This document shows, piece by piece, positions 47,764 through 58,522 of a stretch of 64,000 nt of DNA. The notes below the pieces were generated by a model. The model was not told where the DNA came from, did not search any database, and saw only the letters and a list, made by a program, of their open reading frames with translations. The DNA comes from Blastomyces gilchristii SLH14081 (taxonomy: Eukaryota; Ascomycota; Eurotiomycetes; Onygenales; Ajellomycetaceae). The stretch lies in assembly GCF_000003855.2 (NCBI RefSeq), contig NW_003101675.1, forward strand, positions 1,046,888 to 1,110,887, read 5' to 3'. Positions within the stretch are counted from its first letter, which is position 1. Each line of letters starts with the position of its first letter. The translations under genes were made by a program, and so were the position numbers.

Positions 47764-50700
47764 CTACCTAGACCCACTGGGAGATAGATAAGGATAATAT
47801 GGGTATGACTGTTGTGGGTGTGTGGGCAGCGATCGTGGTAGATACGGATGAGATGCCGTATTAGTTTGGTCTGGATGATGCGATGGAAGTGGCGGATTGG
47901 CAGGAAGATATGCTGCTACGTTTTGGGCTGGGTGAAAAATCGGTGGAGGAGGGGGGGCCTGAGGCAAGGAATCCTCCTTACCCTTGGCTAGCTTGAGCTT
48001 TTTCCTCCTCACCAGGTCGCCTCGAATGCCTCGTAGATACTTGGTGGCCTCGTCAACTAATGCCCGCTGTTCGGGGCTTTCCTTCAGGGAGCCGAGCATT
48101 AAAGCAACTTGGGTTTCCGAGTTGAGGTGGGGACATGTTCGCCCGCGCCCATAATGCGCGATCCCACAAAGTCCACAATGTTCAACACCAGCTAATTTCA
48201 GCGGGCAGTGTCCGGTTTGATGAATTTGATCGCAGGCTACGCAGCGGCGCACTGGACAGGATGTAGTACTGGATTCTCCACTCCCATCCATTGTGCTATC
48301 TAACTCCAAGCTGACATCGGGCACTGTGGTCCGCTTGAAAGGGCGTACTAGAAAATAGAAGTTAGCATCTCAATGATCACGGAAACCAACGGTATGAAAT
48401 TTAATACCTTTAGTAGACTGTTTGCCTCCCATATCCTTTCCGGTACCCGATTTGCGAGACTCGCTGACAAAATCGCCATCAGTATCAGCATCCTCAGGAT
48501 CAGATTCAGGGCCAAATGATTGAAATTCTGCATCGGTATCGTCTTTTCCTGAGGCTTTCGGTGATGACAACAGATGCCCCTCTACACCGCGATACTGAAA
48601 GGCATAGTCAACCGTTTGACGCTTGCGCTTTCCCCGTCCTAATGCTTGAGCGTTTGCTTTCGCCTCTTCGGCAGCGATACGTTCGCGTTCCTGTAGAATC
48701 TTGTTCCATACTGTATCATTTGGAGTCGCCGTTTCCGAATCGCCTAATTTGTCTGAGAGTGTGTCATTTACCCACACCCTGGCGAAGCTGAACTGGGACT
48801 CAGCGGAGCCATCATCTCCAGCTTTTGTATTTTCGATCTGACTTCGGTCAAGGAGCTTTTCAATTGACTCGTTATCATAGTGAATATCGTCCGTGGTAGC
48901 ATCGTCAAAGAGGGCATCTGCTCCGTGGCGAAGGATGGCCTCCAAATCAACTTCTGTGTCATCCTCCGCGTCCATATGCTCAATTAAGACCTGGTCTAGA
49001 GCCATCTTCTTTTTGCCGATTTGCATAATTTTCTCTTCCGCGGATCCCTTGGTCACCAATTGGAAAACGAGGACTTTCTTTCGTTGACCGATTCGATGCG
49101 CTCTCGACAGAGCTTGAATGTCCTGATGTGGGTTAAAATCAGGGTCCATAATGATAACCGTGTCCGCAGTTGCCAGATTAATCCCAACACCTCCAGACCG
49201 AGTAGATAGCAAGAAAGCAAAGTATGGTGAATCGGGAGCGTTAAAATCATCAATCTGCTTCTGTTTTTGGAGAGACGACATAGAACCATCAAGGCGGCGG
49301 TGTAGCAGACCCAGGCCGTCGAGAAAATCTTCAACCACATCCAGGTTATCCAGAAATTGACTAAATATTAATACGCGATGGCCCCTTTCTTGTAGCTTAG
49401 GCAAGAGCATTTCCAACAATTGAAGTTTCGATGAAGCTTCCACCAAATTTCGGTGGGACAAAGCCGCACTGATAGCCCGCTCTTCAATGGCTTTAGAGTA
49501 GACAAAGGGATGGCATAAACATTTCCGAAGCTGCATCAAAATGTTGTTCAGATTGTGATGTTCCGTCCGTTTCAGTGTACCGCCTGGGGTTTTCTTGAAA
49601 ATCGACTGAATCAGTTGTGGGTTCTTGGCTAAAATCGATTTATAAAGCTTCTTCTGCACAACACTCATTGTAACTGGTAGAATGATCTGTGCCATTGGTG
49701 GTAAAAATGTCAGAACCTGAGCTTTTGTTCGGCGAAGAAAGTAGGGACGGATCATGTCATGTAGTTCAGTAAGCGTCTCTTTTGTAAAATCTCCCCCATA
49801 TTGCTGCTCGAGGGCCTCAGCATTCTTAGACGGGTCGCAAAATTGGATGATATTGAATAACTCGCGAATATTATTCTGTAGAGGTGTGCCGGTAAGAAGT
49901 ATTTTGAACGGGAAGTTGATGCGCGTCAAAGCTTCGTACAACAGATTTTTGTCGTTCTTCAAGCGCTGACCTTCATCAACAACTAATCCAGCCCAGGGGA
50001 TGTTCGAAAACAGTCGTCTCGCCGTCTCATCTATCATTGACTCGTACGAAGTTACAACGATATGACATCGAAGATCTGAAGAGCCATCCGGAAACATTTC
50101 ATAATCATGTGCGATTTTCCTCGCCGCCGAGGAGCCGTAATATGTCACAACCCGTAGCTTGGGTGCCCAGACCTTTATTTCCCGACGCCAATTAGGGCAT
50201 GTAGAATTAGGAACGACAACAAGAAAAGGCCAACATCTGTGGTCGTGAACTAGGGTCGCAAGAAGCGCAATTACTTGAATTGTTTTCCCCAACCCCATCT
50301 CATCAGCAAGGATGGCATTTTGTTCTTTGTACCACATGTAGTAGAGCCAGTTCAAGCCATCCTTTTGGTAATCCATGATTTGGCCACCTGTTAGCAAGGG
50401 AGGCTGGGTTTTTTTAACCAGCTGTGTAGCAAAATCTTTGGACCTTGCGGTAGCTAAATTTTTCTTCAATATGTGACTTTTTGGCACACGCACGTATTTC
50501 CCAGCAACCCAATTTTGGTATGCCATCTGATAATCATGCCAGCGCTCAGTCTCTTTAGGCGATGGAATTGTTTCCCACACAGCGTCCTCATATGGTAGGC
50601 CCTTATACTTGACATAGATCTTGGATACCTCTTTGACGCGGGCCATATCAATTTCGAGTGATGAGTTGCTGACCACATTCGAGTATTCCAAGTCAAAAAT

Positions 50701-52522
50701 TATGTCAACACGTAAAAACTCTTCCGGGATAGCGTCTTCTTTTGATATTATCGGCTTCAAGGATTTTGAAGATTTACTGAATGCTTTCCGGGTGGCAGGG
50801 GCGGCCTTGGCCCAAACCCACGGGCCAGGCATCCATGACGTTTGGAAGTAAGACTTTTTTCGCCATTTTATTAAATACTCCTTCGCAATTTCCTCCATCA
50901 TATCTGAAGTATATCCAGGAATGAAGCTGTTAAGGTCAACTGGGCGCCAAGCAACAAGAGTTTCTATATCACCAGGCATACTGGCGCAGTCCTCACAGGT
51001 AAACCGCCTGGAATATTTTCTAAACCTTTGCTCGCTGTCATCTGCACCATCACTCTCTTCCAGGCTGTGGGAGGGATTTCGATTTTCACCTCTAGGAGGG
51101 AGATGATTCATATGCCAAGCACGCTCGCATGAAGCACACCGAAACAGGATAGAATCCACATTATACAAGGGAATGTCAACATTGGTTATGGGATCGGAAC
51201 CACCGTTCTCTTCCCTTAGTTTCTGCTCCTCACGGGCCGTCATTCGTTGTCTTAACGGTTTTGACAGTGGGCCGAGTTGATGGCATTGAGCACAAGCACC
51301 CTGGTGAGGAGCAAGGATGTCTTTTGTGTGGGCAGAGCCTAAACAGCGTCGGCACTGCAGAACAAAATCTGCTTCCCCAACCTTAGTTACTAAGTGCTCC
51401 CTTTGGTTGCGAGGACCAAGACATTTCTGGTGATATGATGTAGTGCATCCTTGGCAGAATATGAGAGGACCCTTTTCATAATCAACAGAGAGACAAGCGT
51501 TGCACAGATGTCGATGGCGGGTTCGAAAAGGGTCGTCCTTTGAAAGCTTCCTGAAGAATTCCTTTGTGGCTGAATATTTCACCTGGGGTATGTCATCTTC
51601 TGCTTCTGAAATATCATCTTCTAGGCGTTCTGTCATGCATTTTAACGACTTGACTCTCTGTGAGGACCGCACGCCGATTTGGGGTTTGTCAAAATTGTAA
51701 GACCTGGGGAGCCGTCTAGGACGTCTGGTTCGCTGTCCACGTCTTCCGGGCGGTTCTGAAGATGAGGACTCCATCGATTCATCGTCAGTATCTGGTCTGG
51801 AAGGTCGCATAGGTAGTCGTCTCCGCCTTCTCCGCCGCCCATTGACTGCTGATTCATCAGTTTCGTCCTCGGAGTCCTTAGGGGCTGTGGTTTGGTGTAT
51901 ACGTGAGGAGCGTCTTCTCGTGGTCCTCGCCCCATGACTAGTTTTTGTGGATGGTTTCGAGAGAGGATCGTCATCTGAAGACAAACTGAGGGTTGTGGAG
52001 TTCACATATAAACTATGTTTCTGGTGTCGCGTTCTACTTGGGCGACGGCGAAGACCTACTGTGCCTTCTTCTGAGGTATCACTGAGCGTTGGAGGTCTCG
52101 GACCAAGCTGACTGTATTGGGAGAGAGCATTCCGTCCGTTGCGAAGTGTTCGGATCAAGTTGGCAGACAGCTGAGATATACAGGTAGTGAGAAGGAGAAC
52201 GTGAACATAAAAGGAAGAAATGGGCAGTGAGGGTTCTCACATTAACTGTATCCCCACTTGCGAGTCTCGTGGAATATTTTGGCGGATAGGAGTCGTTCGT
52301 TTTGTCAATGATTTCTTCAACCTTTAATGAGCCAGGCAAAAAAGCGTAGTCATCCTCATTATCTATTGTTGGTGGGATGATTTGAATTATCTGCTTCCTA
52401 GCTTTGAGGTCAGATGCTTGGGAGCTTCGGTTGGCATTAACTGCGGTGAATTGGCTCAGGATATTGGCTGCCATCGATGGATCCTCCTCCGAGCTATAGT
52501 ACGGGACATTCTGGTTGTCCAT
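47764..52522 (-). CDS. mit1: Mit1-like chromatin remodeller: PHD/zinc, chromo-like and SNF2 helicase domains
   Basis: Three exons (52522-52241, 52170-48408, 48347-47764) with introns of 70 and 60 nt give 1542 residues. Residues 100-230 are basic and disordered. At about 315-480 several CxxC/H-x2-C pairs form PHD-type zinc modules (CNACLSV..FCQGC, CAQCHQLGP, RCASCERAWHMNH, CEDC). A chromo-like segment (IYVKYKGLPYEDAVWE) lies at about 585-660. The SNF2 core has motif I ADEMGLGKT at about 714 and motif II DEGQ, instead of DEAH, at about 823. The helicase C domain has LLSTRSGGVGINL and SRAHRIGQR at about 1078-1120. A Cys/His cluster follows in the last exon (about 1372-1415). This order matches fission yeast Mit1, the remodeller of the heterochromatin complex SHREC, and related CHD-type fungal proteins. 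Orthology is inferred from architecture. Confidence 0.88.
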
Positions 52523-52947
52523 AGGTGCGATGGTTACAGGGAATCAGAGCGCAACAAGGGGATGAGTTGTTTCCCTCACATGTGGGTTTGCAAGGTCAAC
52601 ACCTGATGCAGCCCAGAATCGAAATTGGTCCTGCACTCATATGTGTCACTGTTTGTCGTCGCGAGGTCGTGTTATGGCCAGACAAATTGCAGAAAGTGGC
52701 TGAACGCCCGCGTCGTGACAGGGATGGCCACTAAACCTGATCGGGTCGAACCAGAGAAACTTGCTGCTGGAACAATAAAAGTCCGATATAAAAAAAATTA
52801 TTGGCGACAGGAGGTACTGCAAGAGACATCAAACCTTCAATTCAATTATTTTTTGATAGACCACCGTTACATTGGGATAGAAGACATATATCTCATTTGG
52901 GTGTTTATTGAGCCCAATTATCAGCCCTGTTGGTATATATTTAAATT
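52523..52947. promoter_or_regulatory. Shared divergent promoter region mit1 / mrm1
   Basis: 425 bp between the two start codons must contain both core promoters and leaders. No conserved motif stands out to the eye. Confidence 0.5.
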
Positions 52948-54738
52948 ATGCTTAACCGCCATTGCAGTGCACTGCTGAAATCGCATCGACTATGCTTTGC
53001 CGGATTGACTGAACTTAACTTCGCAACAGGAGTAAGAAATGCTTCCATAAGCTCGGCCATCCAGAAAGGAATATACAGCTCGCGCGATTCTCATACAGAC
53101 AGAGAGAACAGGGAGAGCGGAGGGAGTAGGGGCAGAGGTGGCAGAGGCGGGAGACCGGACGGCGGAGGAAGAGAAGGCAGAGGGAGAGAAGGAGGAGGGG
53201 GAAGAGGAAGAGGAAGCGAAAACAGGGACCATAGAGGTGACAGAGAGGGCGGGGACATCCAGTATGGTAGGGGCAATGGCAACCGAGGAAATTTTCGAAC
53301 GCCAAACGATAGACTGAGACCCAACGAATCCAACTTCTTTGGTTCTGATAACCGCTGCGTACGGCCAAGCTCAGAGACCGAAGCAGGGGGTTACAGTACA
53401 CCCAATTTTCGCATAGCCAACGATAGGCCAAGTTGGGACCGACGCGATTTTCAAAGAAGAGATGAAGATCGAAGCGGTGACTGGTTGTCTAGCAATGAAT
53501 CTAACTCCTCCCGCCGAAAAAACCGTCATGAGCGGAATGCAGAAAAGCTCGCTGCACGCTCAGAACAAACTGAATTTAACCTGGAAAGACCTCCTCATAC
53601 CCGACCCCAAGTTTCCATTACAGCCCCTCGCGCCATCCCTTATACAACGGCTGCTTCCGAATTTATCTACGGCGCATCGGCCGTGCTCGCTGCTCTGCGA
53701 TGCGGCCGCCGCAAATTGTACAAGCTCTACATTTACGATGCGCCCGATAAGGTCTCACTCCGATTGGGAAGGAAACAGCCTCGGGATCCAATGCTGGATA
53801 CAATAACTAAATTTGGCCTGGCTGCTGGTGTCCACGTCAAGCAGGTTGCTGGCAATTGGCCCAAGCTATTAGACAAAATGAGCGGCGGAAGGCCGCATAA
53901 CGGGTGTATCCTAGAAGCATCTCAACTACCCAAATTGCCAGTTGACAGCCTCCTTCCGGTCGCATCACTCTCAGATACGCATTTTAATGCGTCAGTTTGT
54001 CAACAATCGGCGGAGGAGGCGGAAGTCAATGGCACAAGTGGACGCATTCCTCGATGGGCGTACAAGGATGAGGACTGTTCCTTGACGGAGAATGTTTTCA
54101 AACCGTCCCGATATCCCTTTGCCCTCCTACTGGACGGAATTCGAGACGAAGGAAACGTAGGCGCCATTATCCGAAGCGCTTACTATTTCGGCGTCGACTC
54201 TATCATTGTATCCACCCGAAATAGCGCCCCGATATCCGCTGTGGTCATAAAGGCCTCCGCAGGCGCCGCGGAAAACATCCCCATCCTAACAACCACCAAC
54301 CCCACCAACTTCCTGAAAAACACGCGCATGAACGGCTGGAAAATTTTCGCAGCTGAGGCTCCCGCTGCGGCTAGTGCGTCCCAGCAGACATTCGGCACAT
54401 CAAACGAGCAAATCCTCAGTCGGCGGGACGTAAGTACTAAACTTAGCGAAGCGCCTTGCATCCTGATGCTTGGCAGCGAAGACCAGGGCTTGCAGAGAAG
54501 CGTACGACAGCAAGCAGATGGTGCTGTGGTCATACCAGGTGCTATCACCTTGAGCAGCGCAGAAGATCGAGCGGGGGTTGATAGCTTGAATGTGAGCGTT
54601 GCTTCTGCGTTGCTATGCGAGGCCTTCCTTGGGGACCCATCTTCGACTGGCCAGGGCCGGTCACCGGCTGAGGGCATGATGTCGACTGTCGACATGATTC
54701 GCGAGGAGGTGAAGGAGGATCCGAATAAGATGTTTTGA
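52948..54738 (+). CDS. mrm1: Mitochondrial large-subunit rRNA 2'-O-methyltransferase (Mrm1, SpoU/TrmH family)
   Basis: A single exon of 596 residues. The SpoU substrate-binding domain starts at about 237 (FIYGASAVLAALRCGRRKLY). The trefoil-knot SPOUT catalytic domain begins at about 391 with DGIRDEGNVGAIIRSAYYFG (motif 1), continues with LGSEDQGL at about 508 (motif 2), and ends with IPGAITL..SLNVSVASALL at about 530-556 (motif 3, AdoMet binding). The family member Mrm1 methylates a conserved guanosine ribose in the peptidyl-transferase region of mitochondrial large rRNA. The N-terminus is basic and could be a mitochondrial presequence. Between about 50 and 115 there is an unusual run of Arg/Gly repeats, followed by an RD/RG-rich linker to about 220. 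An earlier start is not available in frame. It shares its promoter with the mit1-like gene. Confidence 0.9.
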   Translation: MLNRHCSALLKSHRLCFAGLTELNFATGVRNASISSAIQKGIYSSRDSHTDRENRESGGSRGRGGRGGRPDGGGREGRGREGGGGRGRGSENRDHRGDREGGDIQYGRGNGNRGNFRTPNDRLRPNESNFFGSDNRCVRPSSETEAGGYSTPNFRIANDRPSWDRRDFQRRDEDRSGDWLSSNESNSSRRKNRHERNAEKLAARSEQTEFNLERPPHTRPQVSITAPRAIPYTTAASEFIYGASAVLAALRCGRRKLYKLYIYDAPDKVSLRLGRKQPRDPMLDTITKFGLAAGVHVKQVAGNWPKLLDKMSGGRPHNGCILEASQLPKLPVDSLLPVASLSDTHFNASVCQQSAEEAEVNGTSGRIPRWAYKDEDCSLTENVFKPSRYPFALLLDGIRDEGNVGAIIRSAYYFGVDSIIVSTRNSAPISAVVIKASAGAAENIPILTTTNPTNFLKNTRMNGWKIFAAEAPAAASASQQTFGTSNEQILSRRDVSTKLSEAPCILMLGSEDQGLQRSVRQQADGAVVIPGAITLSSAEDRAGVDSLNVSVASALLCEAFLGDPSSTGQGRSPAEGMMSTVDMIREEVKEDPNKMF

Positions 54739-55114
54739 TTCTCTCGGTTATTTGTCGGGTTTTTCCGCTGTCTCTGGCAGACTGGCAGATTTCTTTTGGG
54801 GTTGTTTCAACGGAGTTTTTGATGTTCTCCGTGCATATTAACAGCGCATGTAGTTTCCCAGCTTTATATATAAGAAACCATCACTAAGAAATATATATAA
54901 TAGATTAGAGAATATTCGTATTTAAGAAAAAGTGTGAATTTTTCTCTTTACAGTTTTTTCTCTTTTTTTTTTTTTTTTTGAAGAAGAAGAAAGATAAGCA
55001 GTTCTTTCAGTATAAATTTATTCGGGTTTTTGAGCAGTTCTTTGAACAGCAGATTCTGCTGCTTGAGTATATTTTCTTCTGATTTCAAGAAGAAGAGTAA
55101 GAAGAGATTGAGAC
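54739..55114. other. Right border: mrm1 3' flank passing into AT-rich repeats
   Basis: CpG and GG fade out at about 54,870-54,900, which marks the edge of the second mutated block. A T run lies at 54966-54979. No gene is seen. Confidence 0.6.
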
Positions 55115-55310
55115 TAGACTAGCTGTGTGAGTGTGTCTGAGGTGAGAATCAAACTTTACAGTTATTATATTGTCTGAAGACATTACTTCTGATTACAGTT
55201 TTTGTTCATTACATTAATCTTAAATAGACTGTAAACTGACTGTGTGACTGTGTCTGAGATCAGAATCAAACTTTATAATTATTATATTACTTTTAATTAT
55301 AATTTATATT
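55115..55310 (+). repeat. Two partial transposon ends in tandem (period 110 bp)
   Basis: Sequences starting TAGACTAGCTGTGTGAGTGT at 55115 and TAGACTGTAAACTGACTGTG at 55225 are both followed by a TGTCTGAG..AGAATCAAACTTTA block. The same block starts the large elements at 58523 and 61913 and, reversed in part, ends the 506-bp MITEs. These look like solo terminal fragments. Confidence 0.65.
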
Positions 55311-56503
55311 TATTATTTGTGGAGCGAAGCGAAGCAAATATATGATGAAAACCCTGGTCATTAAAAGTGAAGAATTTTCTTTTTAAGGTTCTTGGCATGA
55401 ATACAGCTCACTGATTGATGTAGAATTAAGTGAAGTATAATTTCATGATATTATACTATGACTTCTGTGTCTCTGTGTGCTTATAACATGTTCATCTTCA
55501 TCTTATCAATTATCTACTCTGTACAGATTCTTGATTAGATTATACATCTTATTAACTATCTACTTTAAACAGATTCTTGAATAGATAATACATCTGATTA
55601 ATTATCTACTTTATACAGATTCTTGAATAGATAATATATCTGATTAATTATCTTTTATAGATTCTCAAGAATGAATAATATATTAAAAGCCTGTGTTCAC
55701 TGCTTATAAAATCAGTCTTTTAATTAATATATTTCTTTACAGTGTTATACTACTTCTACAGCTATCTGTCTTCAATACTATACTCAGAGAACTCAGGTAT
55801 TATAATCTTCTCTTATTATATCTTTTCTATCACTGATTATCTCTTTACACTGTGTAGAACTATAAACAGATATATATAGTAAAATCAGATTCTTCTACAG
55901 TTATAGATTTTATCATAAATAAGTCTGAACTTCTCTTATCATCTTAGATATACTAATACTTTATATAATTAATAGTAGTCTCTCAGATCTGTGAATAGTC
56001 TATTAAAATAGATATATTATCTAAGATTAAGTTTATCACTGTGAATTTTATAGTTCTGATATATCTTTAGTAATAGTGATCTGTAAAAAGAAAACTGTCA
56101 TTTAAAGAGCTTATCATATTATCAGATATTATAGAGAATATCTCTTATTAACTTTATTTTTAACTTAATTAAGAAAATAGCTGCAGTTATTATTTTTAAT
56201 AATTAATTTATTTCTCAGTTCAGCAGATCTCTTTTCAGTATTTCACTAATTATCTATATAATTATTTAACTTATTTTTAAGTTAATCTTATTTTACTTTT
56301 ATTGATTTATCTCAAAAATCAATTTTAGTTTATTAGATTCTCTTTAAAAATCTAACCTAGTTACTGAACTAGTGTGAAAAAAATCAGGTGTTTTATACAC
56401 AAAAGTCTTCTATTCTTTCTTTGAAACAGTCTGATCAACTTTTCAATTCAAAAAGAGTTTAAGAAATATCTCAATTGAAACAGTCTGATCAACTTTTCAT
56501 TGA
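55311..56503. other. AT-rich block without gene; contains a 46-bp tandem repeat
   Basis: Mutated DNA with stops in all frames. A small unmutated patch GTGGAGCGAAGCGAAGC lies at about 55319-55335. A 46-bp tandem repeat occupies 55508-55660. The right part probably belongs to the upstream region of the LINE. Confidence 0.5.
55508..55660 (+). repeat. 46-bp tandem repeat, about 3.3 copies
   Basis: Units start at 55508, 55554, 55600 and 55646 (partial). Each begins AAT/AACTATC and contains CAGATTCTTGA, with only a few differences between units. Confidence 0.9.
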
Positions 56504-58522
56504 GTGAGAACAATGAGTTTAAAAATACACTCAGTTGATGTGGAAAAAGATGCTTTCTCAAATACTATTCCTGAGATTGAAATTCTGAAGAGAAGAAAGA
56601 AAGAAGAAATAGAAAAACAACAAGTTCTTGAAATACAGAAACTGGAAAAAGCAAGCAAGATTCTTGAAAAGCAGTGTCTGAGTGAGATGAATGAAGAAGT
56701 TCTGTTAATTCTTCATGCTCAGGCTAGATAACTACAGAAGATGATCAAGTTCAAACTTGGAATTTCAAACACAGTTCTAAAAACATTGAAAATTCCTAGT
56801 ATAATCACTGACTCTTTATTTTGCTCTTTTTCTTTTTCTACTTCTTCTTCTTCTTCTTCTTTAAATCAGAAGAAAACATATACTCAAACAGCTAAATCTG
56901 CCATCTCTAAACCTGCTGTCTCTAAATCTACTGTCTCAAAACCTGCTCAAAATCCTGAGAAAACTAAGAAGAATACTGCTCATACTTCTATTGATAGAAA
57001 AGTGAAGAAAAAAATACAAAAAGAGAAAAATCTTCAAATCTTCAGAAATAGAAGACTTATTCTCAAAGTCTCAAATCAGAACATCTTGAAGAGAAACAAG
57101 CTAAACTCAAATCTCATTTTCAGAATTAGAAATGAAATCAATCAGCAGTTCTTTTCTCAGTTAATGACTAATATTGAAGTTCAAAAATCAGTTATAGCTT
57201 TAATTGAGTCATTCTTCTTTAAAAACTTCATTATTCTGACTACAATGTCTGAATTCAGTACAGAATTTCTTATTCAGAATGAGAATCTCTGAAAATCAGC
57301 AGTAGAATCTTTGTTAAACACAATAATTCTATCTAAGAGAGATGAAAAGTGAGACAAAGTCATTCTTTATAATATTTCAGTTGAAATCTTTGACTGTGAG
57401 GAAAAAATGCTACTTCTCAAAAATGAATTAGAAGAATACAACTCTATTCAACTGAGAAAAGAGTCTGTATAACTTAATTCAATTAAGTTCACACAGAGTA
57501 GAAGAAATGCCTCTATTCTAGTATATATAAAGATACTTGAATAATCAAGAATCTCTAAAGTAAGAGTAGCAGATTTGAAAATGAGAGTTCATGAATACAA
57601 AGACTCAAGAATGAGTCTCAAAGCTCAAATACAGTGTTCAAACTGTCAAAGATATGAACACTTTGCAGTCTCTTGTTTCAGAGACTTAAAATGCATATTC
57701 TGTACTAGAGATTACAAAACTAGTGAGTATAAATGTGAAACATGCTTAAAAAGAGATGAAATATGTTAATATACTCTGCTTAAGTGCTTTAATTGTAAAG
57801 AAAAACATGCATCTAGCTCAAAAGTATGTATATTTACTTCAAGAACTCAGAAGAACTGAAGAAAAGATAAAGCTTAGAATGAATCTAAGACTGAAGAGAA
57901 AAGTCAAGCTAGTAAATCTACAACTGCAAGCTTAAAAAGAAGAAACTCTTAACTATCTAGATCTTCAAACTTCAACTCTTCAGCTAAATGTAAACAGAAT
58001 TTGAATTCTTAAACTTCTGTTAAGATTAGAGAATTGAGAAATAACTCTGATAATAAACTAGATATAATGCAAGCAGTTGAGATTTCTACTTTTTAAAATA
58101 GTTATAATCTACTATCTGATGATAGTGATTAGATTTTACTCTATCTCTACTCTCTTTTAGTATGAATATACAATAAAAACAACAAAAAAAGTTTAAAAAC
58201 TTCTCAAAAATCACATTTATTCAAAATAATGTGAATAGAAACTCAAATTGCATTTATTCTTGTCTTTAAATTGCATTTGAACAAAAAGTTGATTTTATAC
58301 TGCTTCAGAAATCAAACTTTGATACTGAGTAAAAATGATTATTTCTCATTCAAGCTACTACTGCTTTCTATCTCAAAAGTCTGAGATAAAGTTAAGAGTA
58401 GTAATCTATGAAAGAAAGAGATCAAGATATTAATTTAATCTAAGATTTAATATCATGTCTGACCCTGATATTCTGATGAGTGATATTATAGATAATAAGA
58501 ATGAGTTTGATACTATACAGCT
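56504..58522 (+). pseudogene. LINE (Tad1-like non-LTR) ORF1 and start of ORF2, degenerate
   Basis: Plus-strand open stretches 56504-56731, 56741-57292 and 57575-57769 belong to one gag-like ORF1 broken by TGA, TAA and TAG codons. Several of these replace likely Trp codons, such as the TGA at 57290. A Ser/Lys-rich middle is followed by a segment like RRLILKVSNQ and a triple cysteine-rich region (CSNCQRYEHFAVSC, CIFC..KC..C, CFNCKEKHA) at about 57620-57830, typical of LINE ORF1 nucleic-acid binding. From about 58140 the translation resembles the start of an ORF2 endonuclease. It is cut at 58523 by the next transposon. No intact protein remains. Confidence 0.75.

Noticed and set aside
55508..55660. 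CRISPR-like array
   Set aside because: The 46-bp units are contiguous without spacers, in a eukaryotic repeat block; simple tandem duplication explains them.
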